Made by a program: the position numbers and the translations under genes. The notes beneath the pieces were generated by a model, which made no database searches, was not told the origin of the DNA, and saw nothing but the letters and a program-made list of their open reading frames with translations. A stretch of 64,000 bases of DNA from Bacteroides ilei (GTDB lineage: Bacteria > Bacteroidota > Bacteroidia > Bacteroidales > Bacteroidaceae): the NCBI RefSeq assembly GCF_900128495.1, contig NZ_LT635801.1, forward strand, positions 693,997-757,996, read 5' to 3'. Positions 25,096 to 34,148 of this stretch are shown here, one piece after another (within the stretch, counting starts at the first letter, position 1; each line of letters starts with the position of its first letter).

Positions 25096-28000
25096 ATGGG
25101 TTACAACAAATTGACATCATTATCGGCCAACATCAAGGCCATAGAGACAGCAGTAGCTATTCGCATACAGGGCAGGACGGCTACACAAGAGGAAAAACAG
25201 ATATTGGCGCAGTATTCAGGTTTCGGCGGTATCAAGGACGTGCTGGACTTGGGTACGGACAAACCGCTTGACAAAGGCGTGTCCGAGCTGTTGAACCGTC
25301 TGCTGGATGCGTTAAGGACACTTGCAGGGGGTGACGAAGCCGCTTGCCGTTCACTTGTTGAAAGCATCAAGTCATCAGTCCTGACAGCGTTCTACACACC
25401 GCAATTCCTGATTGACGCAGTGGCGGCACAGATACACGGCACTTTTTCCGCAAACGGCTTGCAGATGCACAGCTTTCTTGAACCGAGCGCAGGCATCGGC
25501 GGTTTCCTGCCTGTAGCCATGTCCGGCACACACAGCTATGCTTTTGAAAAGGACACCATTACAGGACTTGTACTTTCGCTGCTGCATGAGGACGCAACCA
25601 CCGTAACGGCAGGGTTTGAAACGATAGGCACACAGGAGCTGGAGCATCGGAAATTCGATGTCATTGCGTCCAATATTCCTTTCGGCAATTTCCGTGTATT
25701 CGATGCCGACCTGTGGAAAAAGGGCGGTATCTACGAACAGGCCACCAAGACCATACACAACTACTTTTTTGTCAAGGCTATGGAGCTGCTTTCCGAGGGC
25801 GGCCTGCTTGCCTTTGTCACTTCAAGAGGTGTGGCCGACACGGCAGGAAACAAATTTGTACGTGAGTATCTGGTGAGCCATGCCGACCTTGTCAGTGCAG
25901 TACGTTTGCCTGACGCTCTTTTCATGCAGACAAGCGGTATTGAAGTGGGCAGCGACCTGCTCATATTCCAGAAGCATACCAATAAGGCGGCACTTTCCGC
26001 ACGTGAACAGATGTTTTTGCAGGTAGCCAAGGAAATGTACGACATGAACGGAACAATGACCGAAAATGCCAACAGGCTGTTTTCCATGCCGAAGACCGTA
26101 CTGGCAACCGACAGCCGTATCGTGATGAACCAGCACGGCAAATATGTACGCAAACACCAGTGGCTCGGCTCTGATGCGGCCATGGCGCAATACCTTTCCG
26201 CACTTCTGAAATACGACTTTGACCGGTATTTCCGCAAAAGCCTTTTCGGACAGCAGGGCGAAGCGTCCGTACAGATGTCGCTGTTCGGGATGCAGGAGAC
26301 GACCGCACTCTCCGTAAACAGAGGACGGAGGCCATATACTGAAAAGCTCGATGATTGGATGAAAAGCGGTACATTGGTAATGTTCGAGGGGCAGATTGGT
26401 ACGGTCGTGTTCCGCAAGTCAAGCCACTATGTCGATGTGGCCGTGGATTTCGTTCCGGTGGACGAGGGAAAGGTCAATATGGAGCGTGCAACCGACTATT
26501 TCCCTGTCCGTGAGGCGTACTTTATGCTTTCTGTCAGGGAAAGGGATCTGCAGACCGAACAGACGGCCATACGTGAGCGGCTGAACACGCTGTATGATGC
26601 CTTTGTCACCAAATGGGGATTTTTCCATGAGAACGACAACAAGGAGTTTATCATGCTTGACAGCCTCGGTGTCGAGGTGTTCACTATTGAAATGCAGCTT
26701 GGCAGCGATATAGTCAAGGCCGACATCATGCGTGAGCCTGTAGCTTTCACAAAGATTGTGGCTGACCGCATTTTACAGCCGTCGGAAGCGCTGGCAAGCA
26801 GCCTCAATTTCTACGGGAAGGTGGAAATGGACTACATCATGCGCTCTACCGGCTTGTCTGATGAAGATGTAATCGCAGCACTGCAGGGCGAGATATACTA
26901 CAATCCCCTCACGGAAGAATGGGAACACAAAGGCAGGTTCCTTGCCGGAAATGTGGTGGACAAGTACAAGGAACTCACATCCTGCCTTGACGACCTGTCC
27001 GGCAGGGAAAGGGATTGGGCGGAAATCTCCGCAAGGGCACTGGAGAACGCAACACCCGAACTGATACCTTATGAAGAGCTGGATATCAATATGGGCGAGC
27101 GTTGGATTGACCCCCAGCTTTACGCCGACTTTGCGGCAGACCTTTTCGGGGTGGAAGCCGAAGTGATGTACTTTGATGTAAACGATACCTATGTGGTACG
27201 TCTGAAAGGTTACTCCCCGGCAGCATACAACACCTATTCCGTGCGCAATTTCAACGGTGAAGACCTGTTTGTTCATGCCTTGCACGATACCGTACCCGAA
27301 ATAACCAAAGAGGTGTATCGAAATGGTGATAAGATACGTGTGCCCGACGAGGAAGCCATTCAGGAAGCGGCTACCAAGATACAGGAAATCCGCAGCAATT
27401 TCAACCAGTGGCTCGATGCCTGTCCTCTGGAAGTCAGGGATGAACTGGTACGCACATACAACGAGCGTTTCAACTGCTATGTTCGTCCTGCCTATGACGG
27501 CTCGGCACAGACCTTTCCGCAGCTTTCCTTTGAGCAGTTCCCGTACAATGAACTCTACCCGTCGCAGAAAGACGCAATCTGGATGATTAAGCAGAACGGC
27601 GGCGGTATCTGCTGGCACGAAGTAGGTACAGGCAAGACGATGATAATGTGCGTCTCGGCCTATGAAATGAAGCGTCTGGGATTGGTACAGAAGCCTCTGA
27701 TTATCGGCCTGAAAGCAAACGTCCACGAGATAGCCGACACATTCCGCAAGGCATACCCGAACGCCAAAGTCCTATACCCGGGCAAGGAAGACTTCACGCC
27801 GGCCAACCGCAAAGAGGTGTTTTCCAAAATCAAGAACAACAACTGGGATTGTATTATCCTGACGCACGACCAGTTCGCCAAGATACCGCAGTCCGAGGAA
27901 ACCATGATAGAGATATTCACCGAAGAGCTTTACGATGTGGAGCGAAGCCTTGAAGTGTTGGAACAGTCCACCATGCGCTACCGCAGCCGTAAGATGCAGA

Positions 28001-30081
28001 AAGGGCTGGAAGTAAGGCAGGAGAACCTGAAAGCGAAGCTGTCCGAACTCCGTAGAAAACTGGACGACCGCAAGGATGATACCGTGGACTTTCATTCAAT
28101 GGGTATAGACCATATCTTTGTCGATGAATGCCACATGTTCAAGAACCTCATGTTCCAGACACGCCACAACAGGGTGGCAGGTATCGGCAATACTAAAGGC
28201 TCGCAAAGGGCTATGAACCTGCTTTTTGCCATCCGTGACATCCAGCACCGCACAGGCCGTGACCTTGGGGCTACGTTCCTGTCCGGTACGGTGGTGGTAA
28301 ATGCGCTGACAGAGCTTTATGTGATGTTCAAGTATTTGCGGCCACGTGAACTCAAGCGTCAGCAGATTAGCTGTTTCGATGCCTGGGCGGCCATATTTAC
28401 AAAAAAGACAGCCGACTATGAGCTGAACGTGACAGGGGCAATCAAACGCAAGGAGCGTTTCCGCACTTATATCAAAGTGCCGGAACTGGCGATGTTCCTG
28501 CGTGAAATCACCGACTACCGTACCGCCGACATGATAAATCTTGATGTGCCGGAGAAAAACGTCCGCTTTCTCTCTCATGCACCGACAATCGAGCAGGAAG
28601 AAATGATCGGACGTCTCGTTTCCTTTGCCGGTAGCGGAAACTGGGAAGACCTCGGACTTGATACTCCCGAGCCGGACAACCTCGACAAGGCAAAGATGCT
28701 CATTGCTACCAATGTGGCACGCAAGATGGCTCTCGACATGCGTCTTTTGGGTGATAGGTTCAGCGATGATGCCAGTAACAAGGCTTCCATTTGTGCCCGA
28801 ACCATCTATGACTATTATGTACGTTCGGCAGCCAATAAGGGTACGCAGTTTGTCTTCAGCGACCTAAGTACCTACAAGCCTAACGAGTGGAATATCTATA
28901 CCGACATCAAGGAGAAGCTGGTACGCCTCGGCATCCCGGCTGATGAAATCCAGTTTATCCAGTGTGCCACCACGGAAAGGGCGAGGAAACGCCTCTTTGA
29001 AGACATGAACAGCGGCAGGGTACGTGTCCTCTTCGGTTCTACATCCATGCTCGGTACAGGGGTCAACGCCCAGCAGCGGGCTGTGGCAGTGCATCATCTG
29101 GAGATACCGTGGCGACCTGCCGACATGGAGCAGCGCAACGGTCGTGCGGTACGCAAGGGCAACACCGTGAAACTCTGGGGCGGTAACGTGGTGGATATTG
29201 TAATCTACGGAACGGAAAAGACGCTTGACGCCTACAAGTTCAACCTGCTCAAAAACAAGCAGATGTTCATCAACCAGATAAACAACGGCACTATCGCCGT
29301 GCGCCGCATCGACGAGGACAGCATGGACGAGGACAGCGGAATGAACTTTGCCGAGTTCGTGGCTATCCTTTCAGGAAATACCGACCTTTTGAACAAGGCC
29401 AAGCTCGACAACAGGATTATGCAGCTGGAGAAAGAGCAGGCCATATTCAAGAAAGAGCGCATCCGTGCAGAGCGTAAGATTGCAGCCAACACGGAAGCTG
29501 TCGGTATGGCAGAGCGCATCATGGCACAGGTTAGGCAGGATATGGAGTATATCGCATCCTATAACGGCAACAGGGAAACGCTGTTGCTCAATCTGCCGCA
29601 GGCTACCCGGGAAGAGACAGGTCGTGAACTGCACCGCATAGCCAAGACATACAGGAGCGAGGCATACCGAACCATAGGCAGCTATATGGGACTGAACCTG
29701 CTTGTCCGCAGCGAGTACACTCTTTCCGGCTCGTTCGACCGTAACGCTTTCTTTGTCGAGGGCGTAAGCGGACTGAAATACCGCTGTGGCGTGTCGGGAA
29801 GCCTGCCGTTGGGATTCGCTGAATCGGCACGCTACCCACAGGCCGCACTTGAAAGGATGCCGTCACTGATAGAGAAGCAGCAGAAACAGATAGCCATGCT
29901 GCAGCACGAAATACCTACCTTGCAGGAAATCACCGCCCGGAAGTGGAACAAGGCGGAAGAGCTGGAGCGGTTGAAACAGGAATGTAAGGACTTGCAGCAG
30001 CGGATTGACGAGGCACTTAAGGAAGCCGAGTGTCCGAAGCCGGAAGTTCCCGAAGAAGAAAACACTGTCAGGGCAGCCTGA
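25096..30081 (+). CDS. Giant N6-adenine methylase / SNF2-type helicase fusion (1661 aa)
   Basis: A hallmark protein of Bacteroides conjugative elements. Residues about 90-320 form an N6-methyltransferase domain: FLEPSAGIGGFLPVAM (SAM binding) and NIPFG at 193-197 in the place of the NPPY motif. A superfamily 2 helicase follows: HEVGTGKTMIM (Walker A, about 840-852), VDECHMFKN (DExH-like box, about 1009), then the C-terminal lobe with LGTGVNAQQRAVAVHHLEIP and MEQRNGRAVRKGN (motif VI, about 1345). The last 200 residues are coiled coil. It probably modifies or remodels element DNA to evade host restriction. No nuclease domain seen. It follows leader A. Confidence 0.88.
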   Translation: MGYNKLTSLSANIKAIETAVAIRIQGRTATQEEKQILAQYSGFGGIKDVLDLGTDKPLDKGVSELLNRLLDALRTLAGGDEAACRSLVESIKSSVLTAFYTPQFLIDAVAAQIHGTFSANGLQMHSFLEPSAGIGGFLPVAMSGTHSYAFEKDTITGLVLSLLHEDATTVTAGFETIGTQELEHRKFDVIASNIPFGNFRVFDADLWKKGGIYEQATKTIHNYFFVKAMELLSEGGLLAFVTSRGVADTAGNKFVREYLVSHADLVSAVRLPDALFMQTSGIEVGSDLLIFQKHTNKAALSAREQMFLQVAKEMYDMNGTMTENANRLFSMPKTVLATDSRIVMNQHGKYVRKHQWLGSDAAMAQYLSALLKYDFDRYFRKSLFGQQGEASVQMSLFGMQETTALSVNRGRRPYTEKLDDWMKSGTLVMFEGQIGTVVFRKSSHYVDVAVDFVPVDEGKVNMERATDYFPVREAYFMLSVRERDLQTEQTAIRERLNTLYDAFVTKWGFFHENDNKEFIMLDSLGVEVFTIEMQLGSDIVKADIMREPVAFTKIVADRILQPSEALASSLNFYGKVEMDYIMRSTGLSDEDVIAALQGEIYYNPLTEEWEHKGRFLAGNVVDKYKELTSCLDDLSGRERDWAEISARALENATPELIPYEELDINMGERWIDPQLYADFAADLFGVEAEVMYFDVNDTYVVRLKGYSPAAYNTYSVRNFNGEDLFVHALHDTVPEITKEVYRNGDKIRVPDEEAIQEAATKIQEIRSNFNQWLDACPLEVRDELVRTYNERFNCYVRPAYDGSAQTFPQLSFEQFPYNELYPSQKDAIWMIKQNGGGICWHEVGTGKTMIMCVSAYEMKRLGLVQKPLIIGLKANVHEIADTFRKAYPNAKVLYPGKEDFTPANRKEVFSKIKNNNWDCIILTHDQFAKIPQSEETMIEIFTEELYDVERSLEVLEQSTMRYRSRKMQKGLEVRQENLKAKLSELRRKLDDRKDDTVDFHSMGIDHIFVDECHMFKNLMFQTRHNRVAGIGNTKGSQRAMNLLFAIRDIQHRTGRDLGATFLSGTVVVNALTELYVMFKYLRPRELKRQQISCFDAWAAIFTKKTADYELNVTGAIKRKERFRTYIKVPELAMFLREITDYRTADMINLDVPEKNVRFLSHAPTIEQEEMIGRLVSFAGSGNWEDLGLDTPEPDNLDKAKMLIATNVARKMALDMRLLGDRFSDDASNKASICARTIYDYYVRSAANKGTQFVFSDLSTYKPNEWNIYTDIKEKLVRLGIPADEIQFIQCATTERARKRLFEDMNSGRVRVLFGSTSMLGTGVNAQQRAVAVHHLEIPWRPADMEQRNGRAVRKGNTVKLWGGNVVDIVIYGTEKTLDAYKFNLLKNKQMFINQINNGTIAVRRIDEDSMDEDSGMNFAEFVAILSGNTDLLNKAKLDNRIMQLEKEQAIFKKERIRAERKIAANTEAVGMAERIMAQVRQDMEYIASYNGNRETLLLNLPQATREETGRELHRIAKTYRSEAYRTIGSYMGLNLLVRSEYTLSGSFDRNAFFVEGVSGLKYRCGVSGSLPLGFAESARYPQAALERMPSLIEKQQKQIAMLQHEIPTLQEITARKWNKAEELERLKQECKDLQQRIDEALKEAECPKPEVPEEENTVRAA

Positions 30082-30348
30082 CCATGATTCATTGATTTAA
30101 CCTTTTGCCTGTCCGGTCGTGATGATCGGGCAGGTTTTCCTGTGTTCTGTCCTGCCGGGGCCCAGTTGGCTTTTATAGCCTGGCATCTGCCTTTTTTATC
30201 CTCCTTTCCCCTTTTTATCGCCTCCCTTTATATCTGTCTTTCAATCCTTTTATATCTTTGTCCTTGCAGTCCGTCCTGACCTTCCGGCTTATTGTTCCGC
30301 GAAAGTAACGGATAACAGCTGTACCTTGCAAATCCTCACGGCCTGCGG
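30082..30348. other. Spacer before leader B
   Basis: No supported gene. It contains five C-T-run-TAT strings between 30170 and 30260 (for example GCTTTTATAGCC, CCTTTTTTATCC, CCTTTTATATC), several directly after GC-rich inverted repeats, as in the other spacers of this module. Confidence 0.4.
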
Positions 30349-30479
30349 TGGCCGACGGAAATCTTCCTTCTCGGGGAGAAGCGTATTTCTGTCGCCAGAT
30401 TTGTCCGGTTGCCGTTATCACTTTCGTGATGCGGAAAAATAAATCCGGCAAAGGTCTTTAAGGACCGAAAGCAGGGAAA
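30349..30479 (+). promoter_or_regulatory. Structured leader B (before the DUF4313-like gene)
   Basis: P1 at 30349-30397: TGG-CGAC with GTCGCCA as the outer stem, AAAT/ATTT, then the perfect tip CTTCTC-GGG-GAGAAG (30367-30381). P2: ATCAC (30417-30421) with GTGAT (30426-30430). P3: GGTC (30453-30456) with GACC (30463-30466). AGGGAAA at 30473-30479, 37 bases before the ATG. Outer-stem bases differ from the other leaders but pairing is kept. Confidence 0.7.
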
Positions 30480-30509
30480 GAAAAAAGTAAACTTAAAAGA
30501 AGTAGCATT

Positions 30510-30923
30510 ATGGAAAATGAAATCAGAGAAAGGGAAGTGGTTGTTGACGGCAAGACTCTGACATTGTTACGAAAGGACGGAAAATGGGTTTTTCCGCTTG
30601 TCACATATTACAAGCATGGACTCGGAACACCGCTTTGTCTGGCATTGTTGGCGTATGTGGAAGACAGTAACGAATTTGAGTCAGAAGCTGTTATTACGGT
30701 CAATCTTCCTGGTGCGGAACGCGGTGCCGGGTGTCAGTTCATCGACACGAACAACAACGGAGAAGAAGTTCTTGGCTGGCTTATGCTTTACGGCTTGTGT
30801 ACTCCTACCGGCAAATACGCCGTTTCCGGTTTCTGCAAGTACCCCGAGGTGGACTTTTATCAGAGCGAACGCTTCATGCGACAGAAAGAGCTTTGTGACA
30901 GGTATTTCAACTTCGTTGATTGA
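30510..30923 (+). CDS. DUF4313-like conserved element protein (137 aa)
   Basis: Soluble 137-residue protein: MENEIREREVVVDGKTLTLL, then RKDGKWVFPLVTYYKHG, GAGCQFIDTNNNGEEVLGWL and GKYAVSGFCKYPEVDFY. It matches what I recall of DUF4313, a family found with ParB-like and methylase/helicase genes in Bacteroides elements. No catalytic motif is visible and the function is unknown. It is transcribed alone, with long spacers on both sides, and has its own structured leader, so it may be individually regulated. Confidence 0.68.
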   Translation: MENEIREREVVVDGKTLTLLRKDGKWVFPLVTYYKHGLGTPLCLALLAYVEDSNEFESEAVITVNLPGAERGAGCQFIDTNNNGEEVLGWLMLYGLCTPTGKYAVSGFCKYPEVDFYQSERFMRQKELCDRYFNFVD

Positions 30924-31526
30924 CAGGCAGGAGAAGGCGGTCATACAGGACTGCCTTCATGGCCTTGCCTGCCAGTGCCCTTTTATACGAATACCTTTCC
31001 GGTATTTCCTTCCTTTTCTATCCGGCTTTCCCACCCGAAGATCTAAGGTATGGTGTCTGTGCCGCAGTCCGCCCTTCACTTCAAGGTACGGAAGGCTGTG
31101 CCCGATCAACGGCAGTCTGCATCATGCCGCTTCATGCCGGAGCTTCGACCTGTCGAAACAACCGGTATTCCGCTATATGGGCATCCTGCCTGGTTGTTGC
31201 TCCGGCACATTTCGCCTTTTGTCCGCAGCTTTCCTTTCCGGGCCGACGGCGTCATGGGCAAACGGTGACACATTCTGCTTGTGCCGTCCGTCGAACCTCC
31301 GGAATGTCACAGTCAGAAAGAGTCCCCATTTTGTTTGCCCGGCAGACCGTTTCTTTTACCCGCCCAAGCCGTCATTCCTTTTATCAGATGCCTTTTATAC
31401 AGGCCGATGGCCAATTCCATTTCTATTTGCGATTATTGCCTGCTGTCATTCCTTGTCTGCCACCGCATAGGTTTTATCGGGTGCGAATGTAGGCTGTCGC
31501 GCCTGATTCTTCCGTTTTGAAATGCA
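30924..31526. other. Long spacer before leader C
   Basis: About 600 bases, GC-balanced, with several open frames in both directions that overlap each other, lack start-site context and look like chance. It holds the C-T-run-TAT strings CCCTTTTATACG, CCTTTTCTATCC, CCTTTTATCAG and CCTTTTATACAGG, the last two close together near 31376-31402. No recognisable gene. Confidence 0.4.
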
Positions 31527-31660
31527 TTTTGAAGGAAAATCTTCCTTGCGGGCAAGAGTATTTTGCTTCAAAAAAACGTCGAATGGGCTTTACCGACATC
31601 CATTGTCTGCACCATAAAACCCCAAGGCGGTTCGGCAGAAAGGAACCGACCAGAGGGAAA
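31527..31660 (+). promoter_or_regulatory. Structured leader C (before the ParB-like gene)
   Basis: P1 at 31527-31573: TTTTGAAG pairs with CTTCAAAA, then AAAAT/ATTTT and CTTG-CGGG-CAAG at the tip. P2: GACA (31595-31598) with TGTC (31604-31607). P3: CGGTTC (31628-31633) with GAACCG (31643-31648). AGGGAAA at 31654-31660, 41 bases before the ATG. The region 31460-31620 is also clearly similar base by base to leader D (shared GCACCATAAAAC and CGTTTTGAAATG). Confidence 0.75.
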
Positions 31661-31694
31661 TAAAAATATTATTAACAATTAAATTCGATGAATT

Positions 31695-33428
31695 ATGGAA
31701 AAAACAGGAATGCAGTCAGTAGAAGAAAAGAACATCAGTATGGTAGCATTGGCAGACATTCAGCCGAGCGGTTACAACCCACGCAAGCATTTTGACGAGG
31801 CGAGCCTTGCGGAACTGGCAGACAGCATCCGTCAGCAAGGGGTCTTGCAGCCTATCGGTGTACGCCCGATTGAAGAAAGCGGAAAGTTTGAGATAGTGTT
31901 TGGAGAACGCAGATACCGAGCTTCCCTTATGGCAGACATGACGGAAATTCCTGCTGTCATTCTGAATGTGTCGGAAGAGGTGGCAGAGGAAATGGCGGTG
32001 ACGGAGAACCTGCAACGTAAGGATGTCACACCTATTGAGGAAGCAAACGCATTTCAGAAACTCATTGAAAGCGGACGACACGACATTCAGTCTTTGGCCG
32101 TTCAGTTTGGCAAGAATGAAACCTATATTCGTACCCGATTGAAGTTCACAGCCCTTATTCCCGAGATAGCGGAACTTTTGGAAAAAGACGAACTGACTAT
32201 CAGTGTGGCAAGTGAAATCTGCCGTTATGATACTGATATTCAGAAAGAAGTGTTCGACAAACATCTGAAAGAGGGTGTTATGTATGGCAGTTGGAGAGGT
32301 ATGAAAGCTACCGAGGTGGCAAAGAACATTGAACGTAATTATACGACCGACCTTAGCCGTTACAACTTTGACAAGGCCGTTTGTGCTTCCTGTCCGCACA
32401 ATACTAACAACATGACTCTGTTTTGTGAGGGTGGTTGTGGAAATTGTGCAAAGCGCAGTTGTCTTGCTGAAATGAATACGGCATTTATTGTTGAAAAGTC
32501 TGTTCAGGCGTTAAGTGCCCATCCGCTACTTTCTCTCGGGTACAATCAATACTGCTATGATATGGAAGCTGTAAACCGCCTTAAAGAGTTGGGCTATGAA
32601 GTTACAGAACTTTCAGGCAGATGTTACCAATACCCAGAATTGCCGGAAGAACCGCAGTCCTCTGACTATGAAACGGAAGATGCATTCCGGGAAGCCAGAT
32701 TGGAGTATGACCAGGAAGTCAACGACTATATGGAAGAATGTAAGGAACTGGTTCGAAGAAACGAAGAGGGAGAGATAAGCCTGTATGCTCAGATAGGTCA
32801 GAAAGATATTTCCATGTGTTATGTGGAAGTGGCAACCCAAAGTTCAATTGGCGGACAGCCTACAGGACAGGAACAGCTCTCACCGATACAGAAGCTGGAA
32901 AAACAGGATAAGCGTAACAAGGAAATAGCACGTGAGAAGACGGTAGATGATACCAAGAGACGGATTTTTGAAGTTGATTTGACCGAAGCCAAATTCGGGG
33001 CAGATGAAGATAAAATGATATATTTCTTCCTGCTTTCATCGCTTCGCAAAGAGCATTTTGCAACCGTTGGATTGGTGGATGAAAATATTCCATATTTGAC
33101 TGACGAGAACAAACTGAACATTATAGCAAATCTTACTCCAAAGGCAAAGGCTGTTATCCGCAGGGATTATCTGATTGCCAATTTCAAGAGTAACGCATAC
33201 GGAAATAATGCAGTAGCCGACATGTTGCTTGAATTTGCACAGAAACACATGCCTGAAGAACTGGCTGAAATCAAGGGTACGCATGACGAGGTGTACGAAA
33301 AACGCCACCAGCGTATTGAGGAAAAGAAAGCTGTTCTGCAGGTGCAGGAACAGGCAAAGCAGGAGACAGGGCATTCAGAAAGTGATAGTACCGAACAACA
33401 GCCTCATTCACAAGAGGCTGCTGCCTGA
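31695..33428 (+). CDS. ParB/RepB/Spo0J-like protein (577 aa)
   Basis: Residues about 14-120 are a ParB N-terminal domain: LADIQPSGYNPRKHFDEASL, GERRYRAS (70-77, the CTP-binding arginine box) and TENLQRKDVTPIEEA (103-117). A helix-turn-helix follows (SLAVQFGKNETYIRTRLKF). Residues about 231-257 hold a Cys cluster (CASCPHNTN, FCEGGCGNCAKRSC) that probably binds zinc. The C-terminal 320 residues are long and charged, far larger than chromosomal ParB (about 300 aa). No parA gene is next to it, so it may regulate or help maintain the element without classic partition. Preceded by leader C. Confidence 0.85.
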   Translation: MEKTGMQSVEEKNISMVALADIQPSGYNPRKHFDEASLAELADSIRQQGVLQPIGVRPIEESGKFEIVFGERRYRASLMADMTEIPAVILNVSEEVAEEMAVTENLQRKDVTPIEEANAFQKLIESGRHDIQSLAVQFGKNETYIRTRLKFTALIPEIAELLEKDELTISVASEICRYDTDIQKEVFDKHLKEGVMYGSWRGMKATEVAKNIERNYTTDLSRYNFDKAVCASCPHNTNNMTLFCEGGCGNCAKRSCLAEMNTAFIVEKSVQALSAHPLLSLGYNQYCYDMEAVNRLKELGYEVTELSGRCYQYPELPEEPQSSDYETEDAFREARLEYDQEVNDYMEECKELVRRNEEGEISLYAQIGQKDISMCYVEVATQSSIGGQPTGQEQLSPIQKLEKQDKRNKEIAREKTVDDTKRRIFEVDLTEAKFGADEDKMIYFFLLSSLRKEHFATVGLVDENIPYLTDENKLNIIANLTPKAKAVIRRDYLIANFKSNAYGNNAVADMLLEFAQKHMPEELAEIKGTHDEVYEKRHQRIEEKKAVLQVQEQAKQETGHSESDSTEQQPHSQEAAA

Positions 33429-33540
33429 CCATAATTCATGATTTGTATCAGATACAGGGCGGAGGAATCTGTCCTGTATTTTTTTGTGTCGGTATCTCAT
33501 GTGCCCGCCAGAATCACTTTTTTAATTACCTGCTTTTTCT

Positions 33541-33648
33541 CCGGTAGCCTGTAGCTACTGGAGATATTCGGTCCGGATCTATGGCTGATGACGGAATCCG
33601 GCACGAGCCGTCTTCTGTCATCGGCCGCTCCGGGAGCCTTTATAATCT
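33541..33648 (+). repeat. Structured repeat unit T1
   Basis: Opens with the hairpin CCGGTAGC (33541-33548) / GCTACTGG (33554-33561), then a second stem CCGGAT/ATCCGG and a GC-rich hairpin (GCTC-CGG-GAGC) followed by CTTTATAAT. Nearly identical to T3 (33861-33968) and related to T2. Confidence 0.7.
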
Positions 33649-33701
33649 TCCTCTTATATACGCCAGGGTTCTGGCTGTCCTTTTTATCAGCTTCTTGTCT
33701 T

Positions 33702-33808
33702 TCGGCAGCTTTTGGCTGCTGAAACAATACGCTCCGGGAATTTGGCTGATTTCTACTGACAGCACAAGCAGTCATCCGTCATCGGCCGTCCCGGGAGACT
33801 TTTATATC
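33702..33808 (+). repeat. Structured repeat unit T2 (diverged)
   Basis: Hairpin TCGGCAGC (33702-33709) / GCTGCTGA (33715-33722): compared with T1 and T3, base pairs are changed on both arms and pairing is kept. The 3' part keeps GTCATCGGCCG-like sequence, a GTC/GAC hairpin and CTTTTATAT. The middle is diverged. Confidence 0.6.
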
Positions 33809-33860
33809 ATTCCCTGTATCATGTGTGGTTAATGCTCTTTTTTATCCACCTCCTTATCTT

Positions 33861-33968
33861 CCGGTAGCCTGTGGCTACTGGAATCATCTCGGTCCGGATC
33901 TGTGGCTGATGACGGAATCCGGCACGAGCCGTCTTCTGTCATCGGCCGCTCCGGGAGCCTTTATAATT
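33861..33968 (+). repeat. Structured repeat unit T3
   Basis: Near copy of T1: hairpin CCGGTAGC (33861-33868) / GCTACTGG (33874-33881), then CCGGAT/ATCCGG, then the GCTC-CGG-GAGC hairpin and CTTTATAAT. The middle and 3' parts differ from T1 by only about one base. Confidence 0.7.
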
Positions 33969-34148
33969 TCTCCGGTTATACACCATCCGTCACATTGCCC
34001 CGCCGCCACCCTTGTCCCTTTATATTTTCCCTTTTATACAGAAGTTACTGGATGTCGAGTTTTCCTTTCGCCCTTCCTTTGTCACCGCATTGGTTTTATC
34101 AGGTGCAAATTTAGTCAGCCGCGCCTGCTCCTCACGTTTTGAAATGAA

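Larger units (their letters stand above)
33429..34148. other. Long spacer containing three structured repeat units
   Basis: 720 bases without a gene between the ParB-like gene and leader D. It holds the three 108-bp repeat units listed separately, several C-T-run-TAT strings, and no credible coding frame. Confidence 0.5.

Noticed and set aside
26773-27726. A 317-codon minus-strand frame inside the methylase/helicase gene
   Set aside because: Antisense shadow of a well-supported gene with clear motifs; no start context or similarity.
30598-31492. Long plus-strand frames overlapping and following the DUF4313-like gene
   Set aside because: They overlap a real gene in another frame and continue into the spacer; mutually overlapping, with no motif.
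31695-33428. A complete ParAB partition system
   Set aside because: Only a ParB-like gene is present; no ParA ATPase was found next to it or elsewhere in the window.
33541-33968. CRISPR array
   Set aside because: Three units of about 108 bp with diverged middle copy and no short identical repeats or spacers; no cas genes anywhere in the window.
33581-34142. Short plus-strand frames in the T1-T3 repeats, some with the same start sequence
   Set aside because: The shared peptide comes from the DNA repeat; the frames diverge at once and the hairpins explain the conservation better.
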